From: an uncultured Prevotella sp.
GTDB lineage: Bacteria > Bacteroidota > Bacteroidia > Bacteroidales > Bacteroidaceae
Direction: 5' to 3'
Assembly: GCA_900316565.1 (NCBI GenBank)
Contig: ONDK01000003.1
Location: forward strand, 17,713 to 81,712
DNA length: 64,000 bases
In this document: in pieces, positions 16,833-27,300 of the stretch
Position numbering within the stretch: position 1 is the first letter of the stretch
Layout of the letters: every line of letters starts with the position of its first letter
Notes under the pieces: model-generated
Seen by the model: the letters and a program-made list of their open reading frames with translations, nothing else
Told to the model about the DNA's origin: nothing
The model's database searches: none
Program-made: the position numbers and the translations under genes

Positions 16833-17783
16833 CTATGGTATGAATATGTTGAATGCACAAATGGCTGTAGCTATTGCCAACAATACCTTAAAATAGGCAT
16901 TAGTCCATTTCGTCTCGGTAAGGGCTATGAAATGGCCTATAAGCGGGGAGGTGTTGATAGCCATTATGCTGTAGAGGAAAGCAAAATGTTGTGGCTGCAG
17001 AATGACGAATGTCAAAGCTAGCACGTCAACTGTTATGAATGTCTCATAGAACATTCGTGTTCTGATATTGTCCTTGTGTGCTGTATTGGCATAATGGACC
17101 ATACCGGTGATAGTTATCAGAACTATGAATGCAAATGTAATGACTTGATGGGAAGTGAGAATGGAGTAGTCGGCGACGTTTCCAAACTTGGCTATATCTG
17201 TAAAGTGGTCCGCAAAAGCTTGCATATCGTACGTATATGCATACCAGGCCAGGAGAAACCAATATGGTGTCAGGACTCCAAGTAATGAAGCAATAAAATT
17301 CCGAAAGTTCAGTGCGAGTATGTTGGTGGACGTAACAACCCACAGTACCGGAAGGAAGAATAGTATCTGCACCCAGAAGACGCTGGCCAGTCCGATGGCA
17401 AGATAAGCGTAATAAATATATCCAGGTGAGTTCTTGTCTTGATAACAGTGGAATAGAAATATATAGAAGATTGCAGAGCAAAGGCTTACCAGTGCCGTCC
17501 TGATGTCGGAAAAGAGAAATGTTGCTATACAGGTGATAACGAGGAAGGAACACATTATCATACGGCTGTAGATGCGGATTAACGCATTAACACTGTTAAG
17601 CTGCCCCATCATTACAGAAGTCATGGCGAGACAAACGAATGCCACAAGGTAATCCGGTTTCAATGTCATTAGTCCTGCTGCCATCCAGATGATTAATGAT
17701 ATGACCCCCGTAGCGAGTGCAGACCAACGGCTTTCGGCAATACGGTTCTGAAAGCGTTTCCTCTTTATAAGTTCCTGATACAA
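16833..17783 (-). CDS. Unknown polytopic inner-membrane protein (about 9 helices)
   Basis: 316 aa. After a basic N-terminal cytoplasmic stretch (ELIKRKRFQNRIAESRW) nearly the whole chain is hydrophobic, with around nine membrane helices. Recognisable local features are HCYQDKNSPGYIYYAYLAIGLAS (about 125-147) and LNFRNFIASLLGVLTPYW (about 170). It resembles DUF6427-like membrane proteins of Bacteroidales that are often annotated only as hypothetical; I cannot give a function. A TAACTTTG (-7) at 17849-17842 may be its promoter, placed right behind the purD terminator. Confidence 0.65.
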   Translation of the reverse strand: MYQELIKRKRFQNRIAESRWSALATGVISLIIWMAAGLMTLKPDYLVAFVCLAMTSVMMGQLNSVNALIRIYSRMIMCSFLVITCIATFLFSDIRTALVSLCSAIFYIFLFHCYQDKNSPGYIYYAYLAIGLASVFWVQILFFLPVLWVVTSTNILALNFRNFIASLLGVLTPYWFLLAWYAYTYDMQAFADHFTDIAKFGNVADYSILTSHQVITFAFIVLITITGMVHYANTAHKDNIRTRMFYETFITVDVLALTFVILQPQHFAFLYSIMAINTSPLIGHFIALTETKWTNAYFKVLLAIATAICAFNIFIP

Positions 17784-17861
17784 TTTAAGTCGAAAATTAA
17801 AATTAAAAAGAATGAAAGGACAATATACAGTTCTCGATGTACAAAGTTAAAAGGGATATTA

Positions 17862-17902
17862 AAGTGAAAAGCGTTGTTATTTAACAACAAAACTTTTCAC
17901 TT
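17862..17902 (-). terminator. Terminator hairpin after purD
   Basis: AAGTGAAAAG (17862-17871) and CTTTTCACTT (17893-17902) are perfect complements, with an inner GTTGTT/AACAAC pair, giving a stem of up to 16 bp. It begins 10 nt after the purD stop. The following T-rich tract is imperfect, and the -7 box of the next gene begins 12 nt later. Confidence 0.7.
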
Positions 17903-17911
17903 AATTCTTGG

Positions 17912-19180
17912 TTACAAATCCTGACCGATATCTCTTCTGAAATACCTATCCTTGAAGTTAATCTTCTGGGCCTCTTGGAATGATTTCTGTAAAGCCTCAT
18001 CCTTATCCTTGCCGTATGAAGAAACTGCTATGACGCGGCCACCGGCCGTGACAACTTTGCCATCTTTCATGGCTGTACCTGCGTGGAAGACAACAGAGCC
18101 TTCAACATTGTCGATGCCAGAGATAGGATAACCCTTAACATATTTTTGGGGATATCCGCCGCTGACAAGCATTACGCAGACGGCTGAGCGGTCGTCGAAC
18201 TCTATCTGCCGCTTGTCCAGGTCGCCATGGGCAACACCCTCAAAGAGATCCACGATATCGCTCTTGAGGCGTAACATTACTGTTTCAGTCTCCGGGTCGC
18301 CCATTCGACAGTTGTATTCTATTACCATAGGATTGTTGTCGACATTGATGAGTCCGAAGAAGATAAAGCCTTTGTAGTCGATGCCCTCTTCCTTAAGTCC
18401 TTCTACTGTAGGTCGAATGATACGTTTCTCCACCTTATCCATCCATTCTTTCGTTGCGAAAGGGACAGGTGACACAGAACCCATACCTCCGGTGTTGAGA
18501 CCAGTGTCGTGTTCGCCTATGCGTTTATAGTCCTTCGCCTCTGGAAGAATCTTGTAATGTATACCGTCTGTGAGCACGAACACTGAACATTCTATACCAC
18601 TGAGGAACTGCTCAATGACAACCTTTGCAGAAGCGTTACCGAACATTCCGCCGAGCATATCCTTAAATTCCTTCTTGGCCTCTTCCAATGTCGGGACGAT
18701 GAGCACTCCTTTTCCGGCTGCCAGTCCATCAGCCTTCAGAACGTATGGAGGTTGCAAGGATTCCAGAAATTTCAGTCCTTCTTCTACCGTTGTGCCGTCA
18801 AAGGTCTCGTAAGATGCTGTTGGGATGTTATGACGCTTCATGAAACTTTTTGCAAAATCCTTAGAGCCCTCAAGTTCTGCGCCGGCTTTTGAAGGGCCGA
18901 TGACCGGGATGTCCTTTGTCCGTGGATCGCTGTTGAAGTCGTCGGCGATGCCACCAACGAGTGGAACTTCCGGACCTACGACGAGCATGTGGACATCGTT
19001 TTTGGCGGCGAAGTCTTTTAGGCTCTCAAAGTCATTTACATCAATTGGTACATTTTCTCCGACATTATTTGTGCCAGCGTTTCCCGGCGCGATGTAGAGT
19101 TTTGAGCACTTTGGACTTTGGGCTATCTTCCAGGCTAGGGCGTGCTCGCGTCCTCCTGAGCCTAATAATAATATTTTCAT
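17912..19180 (-). CDS. purD: Phosphoribosylamine-glycine ligase
   Basis: 422 aa, the normal length. [19 protein letters not shown] is the standard PurD N-terminus. The ATP-grasp domain shows [16 protein letters not shown] (about 135-150), [17 protein letters not shown], the [14 protein letters not shown] block, and [15 protein letters not shown] (about 285-299) with the metal-binding Glu and Asn. It joins glycine to 5-phosphoribosylamine with ATP hydrolysis in purine synthesis, cytoplasm. Last gene of a likely cysE-rlmL-S9-purD run; the 133-nt gap before it holds a GC hairpin (CCCCCG/CGGGGG, 19188-19234) but no promoter I can recognise. Confidence 0.96.
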   Translation of the reverse strand: MKILLLGSGGREHALAWKIAQSPKCSKLYIAPGNAGTNNVGENVPIDVNDFESLKDFAAKNDVHMLVVGPEVPLVGGIADDFNSDPRTKDIPVIGPSKAGAELEGSKDFAKSFMKRHNIPTASYETFDGTTVEEGLKFLESLQPPYVLKADGLAAGKGVLIVPTLEEAKKEFKDMLGGMFGNASAKVVIEQFLSGIECSVFVLTDGIHYKILPEAKDYKRIGEHDTGLNTGGMGSVSPVPFATKEWMDKVEKRIIRPTVEGLKEEGIDYKGFIFFGLINVDNNPMVIEYNCRMGDPETETVMLRLKSDIVDLFEGVAHGDLDKRQIEFDDRSAVCVMLVSGGYPQKYVKGYPISGIDNVEGSVVFHAGTAMKDGKVVTAGGRVIAVSSYGKDKDEALQKSFQEAQKINFKDRYFRRDIGQDL

Positions 19181-19313
19181 ATTGATCGCCCCCGTCCCTA
19201 CTTAAAGGGATTATTCTGAATGGCCTGCGGGGGATACAGGGAATGTTATTTGTCGTTAGTGATTACAATGCTCATGCAGTCTACTTGAGGACTTGTCGAT
19301 GCCTTAACTTTCC

Positions 19314-21572
19314 TTACTTGTCTTCCTTGAAGGTATGACATGGCTTGAGATAATCTTCGAAGTATTGTGTTATTCTCTCATGCAGATGAACTGACTGATG
19401 ACCTCTCATGTTATGTGGTTCGCCAGGATAGACAAAGAAGTCTGGTTGTGTGCCTGCCGCGATACATGCTTTAAGGAAAGAGAGAGCGTGTTGCGGTACC
19501 ACCGTTCCGTCATTAGTGCCGATGATAATCTGCAGTTTGCCACGGAGATCCTTTGCCTTAGACAGAAGAGAAGTCTGTGCGTATCCCTCTGGATTGGTCT
19601 GTGGAGTGTCCATATAGCGCTCGCCGTACATAACCTCGTACCATTTCCAGTCGATGACAGGACCGCCGGCCACGCCTACCTTGAACACGTCCGGGTAATT
19701 GGTCATAAGTGAGATGGTCATGAATCCGCCGAAGCTCCATCCGTGTATGCCCAGTCGGCTCATGTCCGCATACGGAAGCGTACGAAGGAAGTCGACACCC
19801 TTCATTTGATCTTTCATCTCTTCCTGTCCCAGATGACGGAATGTTACCTGTTCAAAGTCTTTGCCACGGTTCTCACTGCCTCGGTTGTCGAGGATAAAGA
19901 GCAGATATCCCTTTTGAGCCATGAAAGTCTCCCATGAACGACTGGCCCAATGCCATCGTGCGTCAACGTTATGTGCATGGGGACCACCATAAACATATAT
20001 AATAGTAGGGTACTTCTTTGTCGGGTCGAAGTTCACAGGTTTTACCATTCTGTAATAGAGATCGGTAACTCCGTCGGCAGCCTTGATAGTTCCTGTTGAG
20101 AACTCTGGCTGGGTATAGCTCTTCCATGGATCTGCAGCTGTAAGGTAAGGTGTCCGATGACCGTTTTCTGTGTCGATTATCGCAATTTTTCTAGGTACTG
20201 TCGGCTCAGAATAGTTGTCGAGAATATATCGTCCTGAAGCACTCAAGGAACCGTTATGCCAGCCTTTGCCGCTATTGTCCATCAGTGCGCGCTTGCCGGT
20301 GTTAACATCAACAATCCATATATCCTTTTGCAGGGGGTTAAGTTCGTTGCTCTCATAGATGATGGAATGATGTCTTGTGTCGTATCCTAGTACATTCATT
20401 ACCACCCATTTGCCGGAAGTAATCTGTCTGATTTGCCTGCCGTCTTTGTTGAAAAGATAAAGATGGTTGTATCCGTCCTTCTGACTTTGCATTATAAATT
20501 CATCAGAGTCCCACGGAACAAAGCTGATTGGGTGGAGTGGCTCCACATATTTTTTATCAGTCTCTCGATAGAGCTCTGAAATTTTGTCGCCTGTGATGGA
20601 GTTGTAGCTTACAAGTCTGCAGTCGTTCTGGTCACGGTTGAGTTCGAACATATATATAGTCTTCTCATCTGGCCCCCATGCGATGTTCGTGAAATACCGA
20701 TCTGTAGGGTCTCCTGCCTTCAGGTAGACGGTCTTACCTGTTCTCAGATCATAGACTCCTACTGTTACCTTGTGGCTTGTCTCTCCTGCCATAGGATATT
20801 TGTCAGGTGCAGCCTTTGCTATTCTGCTTTCTCCTTTATTTGGCGTCCAGTCTACTTCCGGAATATCAACGAGCGGATAGTCCGTAACCATTGATTGATC
20901 CATTCTATAGAATGCCAGTCTGTTGCCTTTCGGACTCCAGAACAGTCCTCCGTCGATGCCAAACTCATTTCGGTGTACGCTTTGTCCATATACAATATCG
21001 CGTGAACCGTCGGTGGTAAGTTTAGTCAGCTTCCTGCTTGCATCAAGCACATAAAGCTGGTCTCCTGCTACAAAGGCTGTTGCACGCGAGACGCTGTTCC
21101 ATAATGATGTCTGTTGCGGTTCGCCGTAGACGTCAGGATTCTCATCGGCTGTCAGCACTCCAGACCGCCATACTATTTTCTTTTCTTTGAAGTTGTAGAG
21201 AAACCGTTCTTTGCTGTTGCTCACGCAAATCAAAGGCTTGTCAGGATAAGGAAATGTAGCATGATACAAACTTCGTATGAGCGTAGAGTCAGCAAGTTTG
21301 GCGAAACGGTTAATCTCCTCAAGCGTAACTATACACTTTTCCTTTCCGTTGTTTTTGTCTATTTCAGCAACGTAATCGAGTTCCTGTCTTATTAGGCGGT
21401 CACCCCACCATGTTGTGTATCTGTTTTCTGGATAGAACTTGTAGGCATTCTCACCACCAAAGTTCAAATCCTCCAATGTGAATTGCTTCTCTTGCGCTTG
21501 CATTGCTGACGGGACTAGGAGCGCCATGACCAGCATGACTCCGACTCCCTTTAATGATAATTTTATTGACAT
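19314..21572 (-). CDS. Prolyl oligopeptidase family (S9B, DPP-IV-like) exported peptidase, copy 1
   Basis: 752 aa. Signal peptide MSIKLSLKGVGVMLVMALLVPSAMQAQ with cleavage after AQA. Residues about 90-480 form the beta-propeller domain (DPPIV_N); the rest is the alpha/beta hydrolase domain. The catalytic Ser is in GIHGWSFGGFMTI (about 630), the Asp in GTNDGTVVPQHA and the His in EPHNMRGHQSVHLHERI. YVYGGPHAHNVDARW is the oxyanion-hole Tyr region. Such enzymes remove Xaa-Pro di- or tripeptides in the periplasm and help asaccharolytic or protein-fermenting growth. It lies 36 nt after the RlmL-like gene. A second member is at 40296. Confidence 0.93.
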   Translation of the reverse strand: MSIKLSLKGVGVMLVMALLVPSAMQAQEKQFTLEDLNFGGENAYKFYPENRYTTWWGDRLIRQELDYVAEIDKNNGKEKCIVTLEEINRFAKLADSTLIRSLYHATFPYPDKPLICVSNSKERFLYNFKEKKIVWRSGVLTADENPDVYGEPQQTSLWNSVSRATAFVAGDQLYVLDASRKLTKLTTDGSRDIVYGQSVHRNEFGIDGGLFWSPKGNRLAFYRMDQSMVTDYPLVDIPEVDWTPNKGESRIAKAAPDKYPMAGETSHKVTVGVYDLRTGKTVYLKAGDPTDRYFTNIAWGPDEKTIYMFELNRDQNDCRLVSYNSITGDKISELYRETDKKYVEPLHPISFVPWDSDEFIMQSQKDGYNHLYLFNKDGRQIRQITSGKWVVMNVLGYDTRHHSIIYESNELNPLQKDIWIVDVNTGKRALMDNSGKGWHNGSLSASGRYILDNYSEPTVPRKIAIIDTENGHRTPYLTAADPWKSYTQPEFSTGTIKAADGVTDLYYRMVKPVNFDPTKKYPTIIYVYGGPHAHNVDARWHWASRSWETFMAQKGYLLFILDNRGSENRGKDFEQVTFRHLGQEEMKDQMKGVDFLRTLPYADMSRLGIHGWSFGGFMTISLMTNYPDVFKVGVAGGPVIDWKWYEVMYGERYMDTPQTNPEGYAQTSLLSKAKDLRGKLQIIIGTNDGTVVPQHALSFLKACIAAGTQPDFFVYPGEPHNMRGHQSVHLHERITQYFEDYLKPCHTFKEDK

Positions 21573-21608
21573 TATTAAAATTGTATGCGTTGATAGTATG
21601 ATAGCTTA

Positions 21609-23225
21609 TTACAGCTCATCGTCGTCCAGAAAACTACTTCCCTTCCGGTCATTGAAGCGCTTGCCTTTCCCGCCGAAACGGTTGTCCTTATCTCCGAAAG
21701 ACCTTCCCTTATTGTTGAAGCGTTTGCGTTTACCGAATGTAGGCCGCTCATCGTCATCATTGTTGCGGAACTTGTTCTTGAAGCCGTCTTTGGACCGGCT
21801 GAAGTGATGTTCGTCATCATGACGTCCTGGTCCCAATCCACGCATCTTATGGAATGTGAAACTGCGTATGTCGCCATCTTCATTATTTTCCTCATCGTCG
21901 AGCCGTTGTTTGAACTCACGGTTCTTCTTGAAACGGTGTTTCTGTGCCATCTCCTGCTTTTCCTCTTCGGTTTTGACAATGCCACCCTCGTGGCGGAAAT
22001 CCTTCATGTTACCGTCGAAAAGAACATATTTTCTGAACTCGCACTCCAGTGAACCATTATAAAGAGGAATCTTTATAGATGGTTTCAGTCCGATGGCTCG
22101 GAAGCACTCCTCGCGGTAGGAGAGCACCCAGGCTTCATTACCTTTGAAGGCATTCTTAAACCGTTCTCCTATCATACGATAGGTACCAAGGAGGTTATCG
22201 GTTGAAATACGCTCACCGTAGGGCGGGTTCATCACAATGATGCTTTTTGCACTGGGCTGTTGAAAATCCTTGAAGTCTTGCTGCTCTATCGTTATGTCCT
22301 TCGATAGCCCGGCAGCCTTGACGTTCAACCGTGCTGTATTGACAGCCTTCATGTCAGCGTCATAGCCATAGATGTGGTGCGTGAACTCCCGTTCCTGTGA
22401 GTCGTCGTTGTAAATCTCATCGAAGAGGTCAGCGTCGAAATCGGGCCATTTCTCGAAGGCAAACTCCTTACGGAACACACCCGGCGAGATGTTGCGAGCA
22501 ATGAGTGCAGCCTCGATGGGAATTGTTCCTGAGCCGCACATGGGGTCAATGAAATCAGTGTCACCTTTCCATCCGGTCATGAGTATCATGCCTGCTGCCA
22601 ACACCTCGTTTAGCGGTGCCTCTACCGATTCCTGTCTGTAGCCACGGCGATGCAGACTCTCTCCTGAAGAGTCGAGCGACAGAGTGGCATTATCCTCAGC
22701 TATATGTATGTTCAATCGTATGTCGGGATTAGCGACGGAGATGTTAGGACGTTTTCCGGTCTTCTCGCGGAACTGGTCGACTATAGCGTCCTTGACCTTA
22801 TATGTAACGAAACGTGAGTTACGGAACTCATCGGAGTAGACGACAGAATCTACAGAGAACGTCTTTCCTGGCAGGATATATTTGCTCCAGTCTATCTTTC
22901 GGACCTCTTCATACATATCCTCTGCGGAACGAGCTTTGAAACGTGCTATCGGCTTCAGTATCCTTATAGCTGTATGGAGTTGAAAATTAGCACGGTACAT
23001 CATCTCCTTGTTACCGGTGAAGGATACCATGCGGCGTCCTATCTCTACATTGTTGGCGCCAAGTTCGGTGAGCTCGCGGGCAAGAACCTGCTCAAGACCC
23101 ATGAAAGTCTTGGCGATAAGAGGGAATTCTGCAGTCTGCTTGTTCCCTTCCGTGTTTGTAGAAAGCTGATTAACCTGCTGTGTGCTTACTTCGTTTGTCT
23201 CTGGGGTGTTGGTCTCGTTATTCAT
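21609..23225 (-). CDS. THUMP-domain class I methyltransferase, RlmL-like, with charged C-terminal tail
   Basis: 538 aa. The N-terminal THUMP RNA-binding region (FPLIAKTFMGLEQVLARELTELGA onwards, about residues 35-165) is followed by a Rossmann methyltransferase: FIDPMCGSGTIPIEAALIARN (about 218-238, SAM site) and IIVMNPPYGERI (about 330, the NPPY catalytic motif for N-methylation of guanine). This matches the RlmL half of E. coli RlmKL, which makes m2G2445 in 23S rRNA; no RlmK domain follows. Instead residues about 430-538 are a low-complexity Arg/Lys/Phe/Asp/Gly tail (FNNKGRSFGDKDNRFGGKGK) that could bind RNA. It follows cysE by 47 nt. Confidence 0.87.
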   Translation of the reverse strand: MNNETNTPETNEVSTQQVNQLSTNTEGNKQTAEFPLIAKTFMGLEQVLARELTELGANNVEIGRRMVSFTGNKEMMYRANFQLHTAIRILKPIARFKARSAEDMYEEVRKIDWSKYILPGKTFSVDSVVYSDEFRNSRFVTYKVKDAIVDQFREKTGKRPNISVANPDIRLNIHIAEDNATLSLDSSGESLHRRGYRQESVEAPLNEVLAAGMILMTGWKGDTDFIDPMCGSGTIPIEAALIARNISPGVFRKEFAFEKWPDFDADLFDEIYNDDSQEREFTHHIYGYDADMKAVNTARLNVKAAGLSKDITIEQQDFKDFQQPSAKSIIVMNPPYGERISTDNLLGTYRMIGERFKNAFKGNEAWVLSYREECFRAIGLKPSIKIPLYNGSLECEFRKYVLFDGNMKDFRHEGGIVKTEEEKQEMAQKHRFKKNREFKQRLDDEENNEDGDIRSFTFHKMRGLGPGRHDDEHHFSRSKDGFKNKFRNNDDDERPTFGKRKRFNNKGRSFGDKDNRFGGKGKRFNDRKGSSFLDDDEL

Positions 23226-23272
23226 TTTTATTTCGTGTTTTCTATTATACTATGAAGAATGATAGTCGGCGC

Positions 23273-24223
23273 TTATATTCCTCCGCCTTGTTCGAAGAAG
23301 ATGTCGAGCTTATCCGGCTTGGCTGTACGGTATTTTTTAGTACCTGATTTCATGTCCCGAGTAACCCATACATTGGCACCAACGATACAGTTGTCGCCAA
23401 TATGTATCCTGCCAAGGATGGTGGAGTTGGCGTAGATGATAACATTGTTTCCGATGATTGGATGACGGGGTATGCCTTTGATGGGTTTACCGTTCTCGTC
23501 AAGAGGAAAGCTCTTTGCTCCTAAGGTGACACCCTGATAGAGTTTCACATTGTCGCCTATGATACATGTTGCTCCGATGACTACGCCCGTGCCGTGGTCA
23601 ATGGTAAAATGCTTGCCTATTGTTGCTGCCGGATGGATGTCAATCCCCGTTTCAGAGTGAGCCAGTTCCGTCATCATACGTGGAATAAGAGGCACCTCCT
23701 CACGGTAGAGCTCATGGGCTATGCGATAATTGGTAAGAGCTTTGATAACAGGATAACAGCAGATGACCTCGCCCTCGTTGATTGCTGCTGGGTCACCTTC
23801 GAAGGCTGCTTCCACGTCACTGCTGAGCATGCGGCGTATGTTGGGATAACGGTTCAGAACAGTCAGGGCTATAATCTCCGCATTCTTTCTGCATAATTCT
23901 TGCTCTTCAAAAGAATGCGAGCAGTGGCAATCCTGGTTGAAAAGCAGGCCTGCCATTATCTGCCTTGTCAACAGTTTGTGAAGTCTCTCCATGTTCACTC
24001 CAATATGGTATCTCACGGTGCTCTGTTTTACATTAGAGTTGCCGTAATAGCCTGGAAAGATGACAGAACGTGACAGTTCGATAATCTCCTCCAAGTCACG
24101 GCCAGATGGTAGTGGGTCGCCGTCACGGTGCTCATGGAATATGCCTTTCATCGACTGTTCTGTTGAGAGTTCCTCAATGGTGTTTGTCAGCTGCTCTGTT
24201 ATGTCGGTACTGCTCATGTTCAT
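23273..24223 (-). CDS. cysE: Serine O-acetyltransferase (EpsC/CysE type)
   Basis: About 316 aa from the ATG at 24223; the ATG at 24217 is equally good. The open frame extends to 24274, but the promoter (24244-24275) overlies that part, so the longer start is excluded. The C-terminal half is a left-handed beta-helix of hexapeptide repeats (IGKHFTIDHGTGVVIGATCIIGDNVKLY...), with the DIHPAATIGKHFTIDHG block holding the catalytic Asp/His. The helical N-terminal half is the serine acetyltransferase-specific domain. It makes O-acetylserine, the precursor of cysteine. First gene of a four-gene run ending in purD. Confidence 0.92.
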   Translation of the reverse strand: MNMSSTDITEQLTNTIEELSTEQSMKGIFHEHRDGDPLPSGRDLEEIIELSRSVIFPGYYGNSNVKQSTVRYHIGVNMERLHKLLTRQIMAGLLFNQDCHCSHSFEEQELCRKNAEIIALTVLNRYPNIRRMLSSDVEAAFEGDPAAINEGEVICCYPVIKALTNYRIAHELYREEVPLIPRMMTELAHSETGIDIHPAATIGKHFTIDHGTGVVIGATCIIGDNVKLYQGVTLGAKSFPLDENGKPIKGIPRHPIIGNNVIIYANSTILGRIHIGDNCIVGANVWVTRDMKSGTKKYRTAKPDKLDIFFEQGGGI

Positions 24224-24243
24224 CAATGCGATTTTTTCTGCTA

Positions 24244-24275
24244 CAAAGTTACTACAATTATTTTCTATCACCAAA
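24244..24275 (-). promoter_or_regulatory. Promoter of the cysE-rlmL-S9-purD run
   Basis: TTTG (24275-24272), a 20-nt spacer and TAACTTTG (24251-24244) on the minus strand. The predicted leader is only about 14-20 nt. Confidence 0.82.
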
Positions 24276-24340
24276 AAATCAATCTGTTGCGATGGTTAAT
24301 GGATGTTAAACAGTTGTGCAAGTATGTAACAGTCTGTCAA

Positions 24341-27300
24341 CTATGCGCTTAGATTATCGAGAAAAAGCAACAGGCGATTGTAGACGTTAACCTCACTCAC
24401 ACCCGAGTCGAAGTCGAGGCTTAGGAAGTTGAGCTCAGGATAGAGCATATGAAGCTTTTTCTCAATACCTTTCGAGATGATATGGTTGGCTATGCAGCCA
24501 AAAGGCTGGAGGCTGACCACATTGCGCACACCTTCCTGGTAAAGCTCACTGACTTCGCCGGGTAACAGCCATCCCTCGCCGAACTGCGCAGCCATAGAGA
24601 CAATATTTTTTGCATCTTTCGCTTCATCGTATATGTTCGTGAATGGACGCCAATAGTCGAAGCCAGAGCAGGCTTTGTTGTATTTCTTCTCCCATCTTGC
24701 TATGAGGGCATATAGTGTGTGCATAACAAAATCAGGCACGGAGGAGTCGGAGAGACAGAGCCGTTTCTGCTCTTCTACGTTCACGAATTCCTGAAGGAAG
24801 AACGGCGAAATCAATGGTGGCACCACCTCTACCCCCTTTGATATGAGCTTCTCCTCGATGTATTGGTGCGAGTAGTAATTGAATTTGAGAAATATCTCAC
24901 CTACTATTCCTACCTTGGGACATTCCTTCTTAGCGGCATAGGAGCCGAACTCCTCAGCGGCCTTATGTGCTAAGGCCACCAAACCCTTGGAGTCGTTATC
25001 GGCAATATGGTCGCATGCGAGGTGTAGGTATTTGGCTTTCAGCTTCTTGCTGATGCCGGGTACAGTCTCACGGACAATGGTGGCGTAGTACAACTTCGAC
25101 ATGACATCGCTAAACAGCAGAGTGTTTGTGGTAATGGTTGAGAGTTTCAGCCAAGGATATTCGAAGCCGTCCTGCTCATTGTTCTCTCCGTTTGTGGTTA
25201 CGCCAAGTGCTATCAACGGAACGTTCTTGAAACCGTTGGCAATCATGGCCCGTTTGATAAGTGCTGTGTAGTTCGTGGCCCTGCACTGTCCTCCTGTCTG
25301 GGTCATTACGAGCGCCGTGTTGTCAGTGTCATACTTTCCAGACTTTAAGGCTTTGACCATATCGCCTACGATAAGCGTAGCTGGGTAGCAGACCTCATTA
25401 TTGGCATAAGCGAGGCCTTCTTGTGCGCTGTCGGCATTGCTTGGAGGTAAAATCTCTATATCGTATCCGGCTAGCTTCAGCAGTGGCGGAAGGAGCGGAG
25501 AGAGAAACTCTGTGAAGAACGGAGCAAGAATCTTACGATGGCGGTCAGCTTTCGTGAAGGCCTTGGTTTTTTCAAATTCTTTTTCCTTACCTCTACGATT
25601 ATTGATTTTCAGAGAGTCGACGAGACTGCGAACACGTAATTTCAGACTTCCAACGTTAGATACGTCATCGATTTTTAGCAGAGTATATGGTTTACCATGA
25701 CGTTGCAGAATGTCTTTCACCTCATCCTGGATAAAAGCGTCAGGACCACATCCGAAACTTGTCATTTCCACGAAATGCACATCATTGGGTTGCTCGGCCG
25801 CCCACTGTCCAGCCTTGATGATACGGTTAGCATAAGCCCACTGTTCCACGAGGTATGTGTCGCCACGACCTGTATCGTATTCGTCGCGGACTATATCGTC
25901 AGTGATGACGTTCACGCCGAGTCCGGCAATCATATCCGACAGCTTGTGCTGTATGAGAGGATCACTATGATATGGACGTCCTGCAAGGAGAATTGTCAAC
26001 TTTCCTTCCTTGCGGGACTTCACCAGTATATGTTCGTTGATGCTCTTTATCTTGTTTTCGAATACGCGCTGGTTGGCAAGTGCACGCATGTAGGCTACCC
26101 TGGCTATGCTTTTATTCACTCCGAGGGTCTTCAGATAAGTGCGTATCTGCTTCCATAGAAGTTTGTCGTTGGCAAAGTTTATCACCGGAGAGTCCATCTG
26201 TGTCTTAAGGCTCATGGAGCTGCGCACCACGTCGCTGTAAGCTGATACTATTGGACAGTTGAAGGAACCGTCGGTGCGTTTGTCGTCCTTGTGCTCATAA
26301 ACTACATATGGAAAAAAAATCCGGGTTATGCAGCCTATATTATTTGGTGAAGATGAATCATGGGTCTCCCCTTGTGCCGCCGGATTATAGCCGTTGGCAT
26401 CTGCTACGTTCACGTTCCTTAAGGCAGTAAGTTTCCTGTCCAGTTCTGCGATATGGGAATGGACGAGTTTTGCTGGAAAACAGATATTGTCGGACATGAC
26501 AGACCGAAGCTGGCTCTCATAATTGTGATATGTCGAAGGCGATGACAGAATCACATGGAATCCGCAGGAGGTGAATAGGGTGTGCCAGAAAGGATATTCC
26601 TCATACATGCCGAGTGCACGCGGAATACCTATGGTAACATTAGAACCACTGTCATGTGAGGTGCTGTTTGTGTCCATATTTGGACTTCCATTGTAGTTGT
26701 CATTATCAGTGTCTTCACTCCTGTCAAAGAGCAACTTGTACTTATATGTATAGGCATTTTCGCCCGTTACATGGTTCTTTCCGTAGTTGTTGAAGACACG
26801 TTCGCATTTGTTGCCGCTATAGAAACGGTTGCCACCTGCGAACTTGTACTGGCTTACATAGCAGTGGTTCTCACATCCCTTACACTGTAGTTGTCTTGTA
26901 GTGTAAACGGCTCCGGCAAGAAGGTCTTCAATATGTTGGACAGTCTTACTGTTGGAGGATGACGAGCCTCCCTTAATGGTGTTAGTATTCCGTGCCTCAT
27001 TAATGGCATGCAGCGCACATCCATAGGCTCCCATAAGCTCAGGCATGTCGGACCGAGCAACGGAATGACCGGTGAGAAGTTCGAAGGCACGCACTACAGA
27101 GTCGTTACGCATTGTGCCGCCTTGCACGACAATATTTTTGCCGAGGTCGTCGTTACCACGAAGCTTCAGTACTTTGTAAAGGCAGTTCTTGACAACGGAG
27201 TAGGAGAGCCCTGCACTGATATCAGCGACGGACGCACCTTCCCTCATCACCTGTTTTACCTTCGAGTTCATGAACACAGTACAACGTGTTCCTAGGTCGC

